A stretch of 64,000 bases of DNA, from assembly GCA_903813345.2 (NCBI GenBank), contig CAIIXF020000005.1, positions 7,941,375-8,005,374 on the forward strand, read 5' to 3'. The position numbers and the translations under genes were made by a program. Shown here piece by piece: positions 49,801-61,800 of this stretch. How positions within the stretch are numbered: position 1 is the stretch's first letter; each line of letters starts with the position of its first letter. The notes beneath the pieces are model-generated. The model had not been told where the DNA came from, ran no database searches, and saw nothing but the letters and a program-made list of their open reading frames with translations. The DNA is from Owenia fusiformis. Its lineage: Eukaryota; Annelida; Polychaeta; Sabellida; Oweniidae.

Positions 49801-52800
49801 GTTCACCTGATCTGGCCCAGTGCTAATCAAAAAAAAACACTGATCAATCATAATTAAAAGTGAGTCTCATCTACATAGCTACAGAGACCTTATTCCTGTA
49901 ACCAAGATACTAATATCAATCTCAGTGCATTACTATTTTCATTATCCCATCGAACGAAGTTCGGAGGGATATAGGGAACGCCTCCGTCCGTCCGTACGTA
50001 CGTACGTACGTACCAGTAATTTAGGTACTGCACATAAAACTATAATAGCAATATGTTTTAAATGTAAAAAAGTTATATAGGACATTGATTAAGCTAGAAA
50101 TGTAAATATAGAAGAAATACATGGCAGCCTTGAATGAAATTTTGTTCATATTTGATATGTGAATACTTTAAGTATGGCACATTGTCTAATAAAACTTTTG
50201 GGAGTAGTCGGCCATTTTGAAAATTGGCCACCATTTTTATGTGTGTTATTTTACATTTTTCATTATAACTCAAAAAGTAATAGAGCGATTTTGTTCATAT
50301 TTGATATGTGAATACTCGTAAAGATTGCATACTGTCTTATGACATTTTGAGTAGTAAGCGGCCATTTTTTAAAATGGCCAGCATTGGCGATTTTTTAAGA
50401 ATTTTATATGTGGCTACCTTAAAAGCATATTACTTCTTCTGAAGACAACTTGGCTAGTGATCAACCATTTTGAAAAAGGTGGCCTTTCTTATGGGTGTTA
50501 TTTTATGATATTTGCTTTGGCGATTGGCGTTGCCGTTGTTCTGGTTTCATAATTATTCCATCGAACGAAGTATGTACGTCCTTCTGTACGTTCTGTACGT
50601 CCATCCAGTCAATAACTCAAATACTGTGTGCTCAATTTTGTTAATATATTTTACACATATATTGTATGGGGGTAGAAGTTTTGCTTAAAAACTGATTTTC
50701 AAAATGGCCGCTCATTTAGAAATGGCAGCCATTTTAGTGCCGATTTTAGCTATATGTTTTAAATGTAAATAAATTATATAGGACATTAACTAAGCTAGAA
50801 ATGTAGATATAAAGAAGCACATGGCAGTCATCCTGAAAAATGGCGGCCTTTACATGCTATTTTATGATTTTTGCTGTAACTTGGAAAGTAGTGGAGCAAT
50901 TTTGTTCACATATGTGAATACTATAAGCTTGGCCCACTGTCTAATGACACTTTTGGTAGAATGTGGCCATTTTTATGTTTTTTTTACTATAACTCGAAAA
51001 GTAGTAGAGGGATTATGTTCATAGCATGCTGTCTTAAATGACACTTTTGGTAGAAGGTGGCCAATTTTCAAAATAGAAAAATGGCCGCCATTTTATAGTT
51101 TTTTACTACAACTCAAAAAGTAGTGGAGATATTTTGTTCATATTTGATATTTGAATACTATTAGCATGGCGCACTGTCTAATGGCACTTTGGGAAGTAGG
51201 TGGCCATTTTGAAAAATGGCTGCCATTTTTATGTGTGTTATTTTACCTTTTTTACTATTACTCAAAAAGTAATAGAGCGATTTTGTTCATATTTGATATG
51301 TGAATACCCATAAGCATACTGTGTAATGACATTTTGACAAGTAGGCGGCCATTTTTCAAAATGGCCGCCATTGACATGTACGTGTGTGTGATTTTGTTGA
51401 AATTTTATGTGTGCCTCCTTAGAAGCATATTACATTTCCTGATGACAATTTGGCTATAGTGTCAGCTATATACTTTGTTTGTAAAAATGCCAGCCATGGC
51501 TGTTCGATGGGATTTGCTACGCTTTGGCGATGCTGTTGTCTAGTTGGCCTTATGAGATTCTATCTCTGTTTGAGAATCATTTGTTTGTTTCCAGTTGCTT
51601 CATCATTGATTCTATAGCTTTGCATCAAGGTCTTGTTTGCAGAGTTAAAATACTTAATAATAGGAGACTTATAATTGTAAGGTTATTGCTTCCTTAGGTT
51701 ATGCTATCCTTCTTTAAGCTAACCAATGAGATTAATTAATGATAAGTATTCAATTCTTCATGTGAATTGCATCATTTGTCAATTTGATATTTCTGTTTTT
51801 CAGATCTACATGCCTTGGAATGAGAATCAAATTTCTGTCATGGGAATTAACTTTACTCTTTAACCCACTGATCAGTAGACCAAAGTGACCATAGTGAATA
51901 CTGATTGCCCAAAGTTTATCTTGGTCCTTTCAATTTAAACATTACACATTTTCTTACACCCATGGGTGCTATATTGTGATTAGATTGCCGGATTTGTGGT
52001 TACATATAGGCAAATTCTTGCATCGACACATTAATTTCAAATTTTCAGGAATGCTATGAATGTCTAGAACTTGAATGCACATCTTTTTTGAAAATATTAT
52101 CATCAATGACCTCTGATTCAGTTTTTGCTATTTTGATTTTATCTCCTTTCATGGACCGTTGAAAATGTGTGACTATATGTTACATCTTTCATTGCAAGTC
52201 TGGTAACTGGGATGTTTTAGTCAATAACAGTCTCCAGGGAAGCCAATCCCTCATAATGTCATTTAAAGCATATTTTGTATCCTCAAGGCATTGCAGAATC
52301 ATTTTTTAGAGTTGGAGTCTTCTTGGACCTTGAAATCTTCTTTGCGAGTCAGGTCATTAATAGTTTTTGAATCTTAGAATCTCTGGCTAGTGTTCTTTCA
52401 ATAGCATACCTGATCATGGACCTTGAATATCACAATTCATTAGTTAATGCATTTAGGTTTGGGGTGTTTTGACCAATGTTGATCAACTTTAATCATATAC
52501 TCTACTGAATTTATGAGGGAACAAATACATTACTGGTAAGTGCTGTCTTCGTTAATTTCCTTAGAAACATAAAACAGGAACATGATGATTCACAAACCTC
52601 AACGAAGCATGTTTGATCTAACTTCTATTTGACTTATGCTTGACATGGTGTGTAAACCTATACATCCCCTGTGACAGTGTTTCCGATCTATTCACTTTCA
52701 ATTTGATGTTTTCTCAACTTACTCTAATGGATTGTCAATACATTTACGTCATACCTGACAATCTTTCATGTTAAGAATAAATATGGTTTCATAAGACACA

Positions 52801-55800
52801 TGGGATTTATCATAAGTCTTTGGACAAGTGAGCTACATAATTTCGAAGCCCTTTGATGGATTTTCTCGAAAAGCTAAAGTAATTCCAATATTCCCAAAGC
52901 ATTTTATCATGCTGTATAAGAGTGTTGCCAATGCTTTCATGATCATTTGAATCATTTGGGAAATAGACAATTGCATCCACAATGATGAGGTAGTGCTCTA
53001 TATTAAGGTTTATTTCCTGTTGATACATCTTTTATACTGTGAGCCTGGCCATGGGTTATGTATCTCATCATCTATCTACATGTACTGTTTACTTTTTCTT
53101 AATTTTAAGAATTTTAAGTCAGCTGCATATTTGAAACTTAGAGTCTAACATTCTAAAAATACATTTTCAAAATTATGATCATGATAAATGTCCAAACCCA
53201 AAACTATAAGAGTGATGTAAATTTTTAATATTTGAAATATGAAAGTAAAATTTTAAAAAAGTTTTTGAAATTCAATGATGATTGAAAACAATTCATTTAA
53301 AATTTTTTTTTTATATATTTATTTTTTTATTTAAACTTACTTATACGTTTATTAGACATCATTGAACATGTATAAGAATAACACACAGTTGGACATTAAT
53401 TTTTTGTTTTCAGAATTTTACTCTAGTTTTTTTTCAAATATGTCCCAGTCTCTAGGATTCAGAAGTTTCAATCAACATCCTTTCATTTTTAATATGAAAT
53501 GATAGTTGTAAGTCAGTTTTATTATTAGTAGTTCATTGAGTATCAATGAATTTGTTTTGATTTTTATTCTGTTGACATTTTCTTTGATTTCTGTTTGAGG
53601 GGATTAGGACTTAAAAGATAATTTCTTTATTTAGGTCTTTTTCATTTTAGCAAGCTGAAATGATAGATATCTGAGCATTGTTGTTGCATGAAGCCAAGTT
53701 TTGGTATACCAGGTATATGCATGTTCTAGGGATATTTGGCAAAAACTGCTTATTTTTCAGGAAAATACAAAAGTAACAAAAGCACTTAGGAGCACTTGGT
53801 GAGAAATTTTGAGGAACTGCATATATTTCTTGAATATTCTGATCAATTCAATATCCTATCATTAATCTAAATGGTATAACAGAATTAAACTGCAAACATA
53901 CATTCATAAATAATTTATAGAATGCCTCTTAAAATCCCTGGACTAGCAATCAACTTAAGCATTCTGAAAGATTATCATTTTGAAAGTATAAAAATGTTTC
54001 CATATTTTGGCAAATGTGTGACTCCTTTTTATGTCACTATCAGAAGTGGTGACATTGTTATAGTCTCCATCTTTTTTTTGTGGATGGCGGTTGGTGTATG
54101 TCGGTTGATGTTCGGCAGTCAGCATCTGTAACAAATGACAGGTGGTGACATTTTGCATGTTAATCCCTTGTTTCTTTTATGATATCTTTCTTTCATTATA
54201 TTTGTAATGAAAATTGGAAAGTGAAAATAATGTTTTTCAAATTAAAGTTGTAATTGTCATAATGAATGATCCATCAATGAATTATTCCTGCAATTAAATC
54301 ATTTTACAATGTTAAAAGTAGAACTACTTTTATATATAATTATTTGTATTTTAGGTCTCCTCTTTTAGTATATCATGCTGGAGTTATATGAATTATGCTT
54401 TATTTATAATTTTTAGAGTTGTTAAAATATATAATTCAGTTTAACAATGTTTGTTCACATAATCTACAGAATGTGTCTTTGTACATGTATATCATTAGTA
54501 TAATATTTTAAAGTGTAACTGTGTTTATCTACAGAATATATTTTTAATAATCTATATTCTATGTTTTTACATATATTTTGTGATCTACAAAATATTGATT
54601 TTCAATCATACTTATAACAACAATGAAACAATATAGTGGTATATAAATGTTGCATTTTTTCTCATATCAGCTGTTACATTTAGGAATGACAGTACCTATA
54701 TCCTGTCTACATGTATTTGAATAATGAAATTCATATTTTATCTGGCATTTAATTCTTTTTTTCGTAATATTTCCAGGATATAGTGTTTGAGAAAGCATTC
54801 GATCTCTTTGCTTGTGATAAAGAGAACATCAAGAACCCAAGGTAAGGAATAAACAAGAATTGCCCACTTGGTCGTCTGTCTGTCCGTCTGTCATCCGTCT
54901 GAACTATATATAAAAATATGCTCATGACCATTTTATTAGGTGGATGCTGGTCATTTAAACCATATTGGTCCAGCCCTCCTACTTTTCCTTGGCTTTGGAG
55001 AAATCGGCTTTTACTATTTTTTCAGGGTGCTCTATAAATTTTGCAAAAAGTTTGACCTTTTCAGCAACTCACACATTGATATCATGATGAGCGAACTCTG
55101 TTGATCATGGGTTACATTTCTTATCCTATTTGACATACTTTTGCAACTTGAATGATTTAGAAAATGACCGCTTAAAATTACGGAAAACGCTAGAGTCAAA
55201 AAAGGTTTTTCAAAAAGTATACCTTCATGAAAGAAGAGGAGATAAGGTTGAACTAAAAACGACCTCTTCTGCAATACCTTCATTTTCATCGCAAAGTTTC
55301 CAATATCTATATTATGAATACTGCACATTGCTGTGATGTTTTAATTGACATAATCATATTTCTTTCTTTGTCTTAATATATAATAACATCATAATATTGT
55401 TGCTTAATTATCCCAACGAACATAGTTCGGTAGGTATATGACAGGATTTTATGATATTTCCATGATGAAATTATTGGCACATGATGATATCCCCAGCCAT
55501 GTTAAGTCAATGGTGCATATGTTTAGTCAATACAACCTTGCTGAACTCAATCTCAGCCTATGTGGGTCCAAACATAAAGATATTTTCATTGTAGTCTTCA
55601 TTTTACACCTTATAAAATTTCACTCTGACCATGGGGGTGTTTGCCCGATTTTGCAACCCGTCCTTTGCCTCGATCAAAATTCTAATAATAAACCTCAATT
55701 TATAAACATCCCAGTAAGTTTGAAGGGAAGGGGGGTGAAGTGAATGTTTATGATTCCCATCATGCAGATCCAAGATCAGGAAAAGTAGTTTTTGATTTAT

Positions 55801-58800
55801 TTATATGATAGTGTTTCTTCTCTGCTTTCTCCATCTGCCAACTTCTATTTTATGATTTTTATGTCACCATTTTTATCGTTAATTGTTTTATAGTCTTTTT
55901 TGTTGAAAGTGCCCGGCAGTTGGCATCCATAACAAATGGCAGGTGGTGACATTTTGCCAAGTTACAGAAAGCCAATAAAATCATTTTAGTAGATAAGAAC
56001 ATCCATCCAACAATCCGTATTGAAATCACAATTTTTTGTTTATTCAACCTCAAAACAGATTTACATTTTTTATTAAGGGATAACATGATAAGACAGCTCA
56101 CCTTGATTAGATTCATACTTCGTTAACTTCTTGTTCTTTCAGTTGATGTTACAGGAAACAGAATTTGAATGTGCATTAATGATGGGACATTGAAGTGATT
56201 AAATATATAGCTTTTCAAGAGATTGTGTCCAAAATGACAACTGTTTCAGAAAAAACATGATTTAGTTTTAATTTCACCATGGGCTTTCAAGAGAGAGCTC
56301 ATAATTTAAATCTGAAATGGAACATCAAAAACTTTCTATTTTTCAAAATGTAAATAATTTCATCTTCCAAATGTAAAGATTTATGTCTTGACCCATTTTT
56401 CTTTGACACATTATTTGTAAAGACATATTTACAGTCTGACTTTGCATTTAATTATATCTAGGTCAGTACTAATTTACAAGAATTATGTGTTTGTATTGAT
56501 GATATTTTATTGCATGAAGAAGATTAAAAAATACAAATTTAATATCTGACAAATAACATGACTTCACTATTTATGAGACTCGTGCAAATATCTTATAAAG
56601 ATCAGTGAGACATGATAGAATGATTTGTGATCTGAAAGCTATTTTTGGTTGCCAGGCTATATTGTGGCATTTCAATTTAGGATTTCCATTAATCTTGCGC
56701 TCTGAATAGATTCTTTGTTGATCTGCATTTAATTAGATAAAAGGAATCTGTACAGTATTTGGAAATTTTGTTTCCAGACCTCGATCTTAATCTGATTGCT
56801 CCTTAGACATTTAGTGGTGTAATTATATTTCATCAGGAAAAGTCGCTATCAGAACCAGTTATAGATTCTAAATTTTAAGAGCTTTCTCATTGAAAATTAG
56901 TCTTACCAAGTTACCATAACCCTTGTCTCCTTAGAAATAGAAAGTATCTAATTTCACATTTGTAGAAATATTTGCAAAAATTATACCTGGATTGACTCAA
57001 TCAGGGGTATGGTAAAATAAAATTTCTGAATTATGATTGTTTTTCAGTACAAAAGACCTGGAAAGCTGGAATAATGCTGAGATAGCTAGGCATGTGGCAA
57101 CAACTGGTGAGGTAGGACAACATTGATATAAATTATGAGTCTTAAGTCTATGAACACCCAACACTTTCTACTTCACCTCTGAGGGTGGGGGGGGGGAAGT
57201 GTTCACAAGGTTGTCAAGCTAGGCAATAAAAAAAACTTGTAAAGTGGAACACCTCTAGAAGTTGAACAGCTCTCTGGGTGGAACACTTTTTAGAGTCCCA
57301 AGACCAACTGACCTGACTTAATGTTAAATGTACCTCTATCAAGTGGAACAATTCATAGAGGTATCAAAAGAGTTCCACTTAGACAGGACTGTATAGGGTG
57401 TTTCATATGTATGCAACCCCCTATAAACTCATACATGTAGCATTGCCATCCTATCATGTTATATATCATTTTCTTTGTTATGAAAAGTTACATAAGGTTC
57501 CAGAGTTTCAGAATCAAGAGGTGTCCCTGAAAAATATACAATCCATCAAAATATGTGGGGTCATTTATAAGCAGTTTTGTAAGGATTTTTAAGGCAGTCC
57601 AGTGATCTGTTCACTTTGTCTGCTACCTAATTTTAGTGATAAAAGTGGTACCATGGTCCCTGACCTCGCCATTAGCCATTGCATGAATCCTGTCTATACT
57701 ATACATTTGTGCATAATTGCCACAGACATTTGAACTGAGCTCCACCATGGTGACAGTAGCTAGAAATGTGCAATACGGAAACTAAATTTGTCTTTTAAAT
57801 TGTCCTCAAAATCTCCAGAAATTGCCATCTAAATGACCAGTACTCACAATCATTGATGCATTGTATCTTTTGTCAGTGACACCCCTGGATTCTGAAACTT
57901 TGCAATCTTATGTAACTTTCCTAAAGGAGCAAACTGATGTATAAAATGATAGGGTGACAATGCTACATGTATGAGTTTAGAGGGGGTGCATACATATGAA
58001 ACACCCTGTATATAGAAAAGAGACACTATTGATAAATTATTGACCATTTAAATTCTAATGTTTTCATAAGCTTAACACAAACATTTTACATATGTTCCCC
58101 ATGCAAAAAGCACATTTATATTTGATCTGTCTCATTAAGAATAAAAAATAATAAAAGTGAACATGTTTATTATTGAGTACATATGCAAATAGATTGATAT
58201 TTCTGACAAATGTGTGTGGTTGGATGCCATCACACATGGTACTTGATTAAACTGGTAACAAAATGTTCTTTTATGTATTATGTCATGGGTTATATCTGCC
58301 TAAAGACTTGGATTTCTGTAAATTCTTAGTTCTCCCTTAAAGGAATATTCCTTGCCAAACCATCTCTCTCCTCATATGGTAGCTATAACCATATTTATGC
58401 TTGCCATGTTTAGCAAAACACGCAAAAATGTTTTGATATGGTCAAATTTGATCACTTAGAAATGTGATGCTCAATTCCAGTAAGCTGCCATCTTTTAAAA
58501 TTTCACACAGGAAGTGATGTCATCGACTCTCAACTTTGCATATAGCATTAGGTGAGGAGCTATTAAAAATTACAAAACCAGCTAAATATTCTTTTTCAAC
58601 TTTGTATCTTATTTAATCCTTCTGAAAATCTCTTCTTTTATTCTAAGTTGACAAGCCCTGAAAATATTTTTGCACAGAAAGTAATGATCACTTGTCTAGC
58701 AGAATATTCCTTTAAGTATAGCTTTCTTATACTCAAATTTAAGATATTCATACATGTAATAGTTATTATTATTGAGACAAATGGTCTGATAGCTGATAGA

Positions 58801-61800
58801 TAAACAAGATTGAAGGTTCAGAATTCAGCAGATTATACTTTAAAGGTCCAATTCCCCTAAACTTGAATAATGAATAAATAAAGTGATTGTGATGCTGCTG
58901 ACACATGCTTGTAGTAGTGAAGATTCTGCCTATACATCTTGTGAAATCATGAAAAAGGAAAATTGTACCATACAATCCCACCTCAAGGCTGCACAATTTT
59001 GTTAACGAAATGGATTCATTTTCGTAATTAGCTTTGAGTTCTTCTACAGTGACTAGGTTGGACTGTCCCCTTAGCACAGAATTTTATTTGACTAGTATAG
59101 GGTCAGGAAATTTGGCATGTAAGACAAGGCTGCAATGCTTTATATGACTTGTTTTGCAGTAAAGTAAGCTTGTCCTTCTAGCTCTGTGGCACTAGCATTA
59201 GCCTTAATAGCAAGGGGTCTTGGATTTGATCCCGATTGGGATGGACTGACTTTTTCACATCAGCCCTCACCACAGGAGTTCATTCTGTTTTCATTAGCTA
59301 CATTTTTGAAAATATTTGGAAGCCAAATTATAATTTGAAATTGAAAATAAATTGATTTAAGGTCTTATTACTGACTTCAATTTCTTTAGGTGCCCCATAA
59401 CGATAGACTCAGCTTTCACCATCATTGTACCGACTCTATACTTTCTCCAAGTAATTGCTTCAATTGATATTTCAGACCATGACTTACATAGAGTTAATTT
59501 GCAATTCCACGTCATCAACGACTGGCATCCAATTTGCAGCTGGATGAAAAACACAAGTTCCGACCTTGTTCTGGAGATAAGGGGCAAATAAGTATCTATT
59601 GAGAAGTGATATTACTAATAAGTAGAGACTAACCATGGTATTTACATGCGATATAAAGCAGGGTGGTGAAAAGCACAATATTTATTGCATCTCGGATCTA
59701 TTCAACTTTTTCTTTCAGAATAGCATTGAAATATTGTAATTTCAGGTCCTATCTCAATCCGAGTCATTTCTTGAATGAATACTTTAATGCGACTAATGAA
59801 AATAATACACATGTGAGTTAAAGATTCAAAATATCAGTCTAGTTTCCCATCGTGCCCTTTTAAAAGGGATTATTAGTTGCACTGTTATACCAAGGATTGA
59901 TAGAGGAAGATGCTTCCACTAAAGTTCATTTTGTTCATTTATCTCACAGCAGATAACAAAAGTCCAACATGTTAATCCAATGGAGATATTGTTATGTTAT
60001 TAGTTAGAAACAGAACTTAAGTTTCCTCAAAGGGACTGTATTCTAGTTGTTACCATTGACTGGTTAAGGTAGATTGAATTTTTATCATAATAATTACCAA
60101 CATTTAAAGGAAGTATCAGATCTAGTAAGCAAAAATTGTTTCAATTTCAGGATATTATTGATTCATATCATTCCTTATCATGTCTTTGTTCTAAAAATCC
60201 CCAAAATGTATATGATTTGAGGAAAACTAAAGAATTTTTATGTTTACAATAATGTTTTCATTTTTCTATAAATGTGGTCACCACATTTATTACCGGAAGA
60301 TTTTAAACATTTTCCCCCATTTTAAAATATTAAATAACTCCACCCGTTGATAACAAATCGCTGATCTTTTGGGAGATATTATGTTTGAGATTGTGAGGAC
60401 AAATTGGTAGCTTAACTATTTGGGACAATAACCCCCCCCCCTCCTCAGCTATCAGAATATAGTTAATCATATCTGACATAGATCTTTTGCATTTATCCCT
60501 TACATATCATTATTTAATATATAGTTCAAAATCAAAATATTTTATTAGAACTATCTTCAATTGATATTTCTATAAATTATTTATTTGAGGAACTACCTTC
60601 AATATATTTTCCAAGCTACTGCAAAATTGAAAAATCTTCTTTTTTAAGGTAACAGCTTAATGTGCCATCTCATTCATAAACAACTTCAGGTGATGAGTGG
60701 AGAGTCTAAGTACATTTCAATTGTTTATTGCTAATTGTATTCTAGTAATGGCTCCCTATTCCAAGGATATATGGATTAGTATAATCTGATTCAATTGCCT
60801 AGAAAATATTTATCTTAAGAATTTAAGCAATCTCACTAATATTAATGTGGAAATAGGGCTGTGTCTTAGAAAACAAGTTTGTGAGATAGAACTAATTGAT
60901 CTTAATAGGTGCAAATCAAAACTATAATGTTTCAACTGAGTTTTTAGAAATACTTTATAGCCCCCACAATGATTAGAAGAGTTCAAATGATATAGTCTAT
61001 CAGATGATTAATGAAAACACAGAATGAAATCCTGCGGGGTTATATAAAAAAGTAAGTCTACCCCAGTGGGGATCGAATGCACTTTTCCAGGCATCTTTTT
61101 GTGCCAAATTGTTTCTGATAAAAGGACATTTATACAACAGAGTGGAAATATTAGATTCTCAGATCAAAAGATGATATCCCATCTGAAAGTGTTAGTTCTA
61201 GGTTGTAGGTTATACAAATGGAAAGATTTCATGGAAAATCGAATCATGTCAATTCAATTTGTTGTAATTGGAGATAGCTCTTATTTGATCGGACAGAGTG
61301 CATCTATAAAGTCCTATCCAATAATCTATGCAATCCAATATACTTGAAATACAATATGGTCAACATTAGTAAATCAAAAGCAACCCGCATCCTTATAAAG
61401 TATAAAGTATAAGCAAATAGCTGATTATTTAAAAAATGAGAAGGAACAGAGTGTAAAATGTCAATTAAATCTTTTAAAAATGCATGCTTTAAACTCCTAA
61501 TTCTATTTTCTGAATAAATTGTGATATCTGATCAAATATAGATTTAAATTGCAGACTATGAGAATTGAAAAATGGGACATCCCTTTAATAATTTTAGTTT
61601 TTGCCAGATAACCTGAAAATTTCAAAGGGTTTTCCTGAAATGATGTCAACCGACTGACTTTTTAGAAAATAACTATAACATAGAATGAATCTAGTAAAAA
61701 TATTGAGCATTTTTATATGTATTGTTTGGATAGCCCAATAAATCAATCTGCTTGATATCTCCTTGAACACAGCTATGTACCACACTGCACAACTTTTTAT

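Larger units (their letters stand above)
42536..54776 (+). other. 12.2-kb PDE11-like intron 6
   Basis: Holds tandem repeats at 43514, a hAT remnant at 44177, a tRNA-like segment at 49100, tandem blocks at 49944 and a GTCACCACC copy at 54031. 45.9-49.0 and 52.1-54.0 kb show nothing recognisable. Confidence 0.75.

Noticed and set aside
55438-55743. 101-codon ORF near the lone ATCCCATCGAAC-type end
   Set aside because: No family resemblance and no splice support; it lies in a phosphodiesterase intron.
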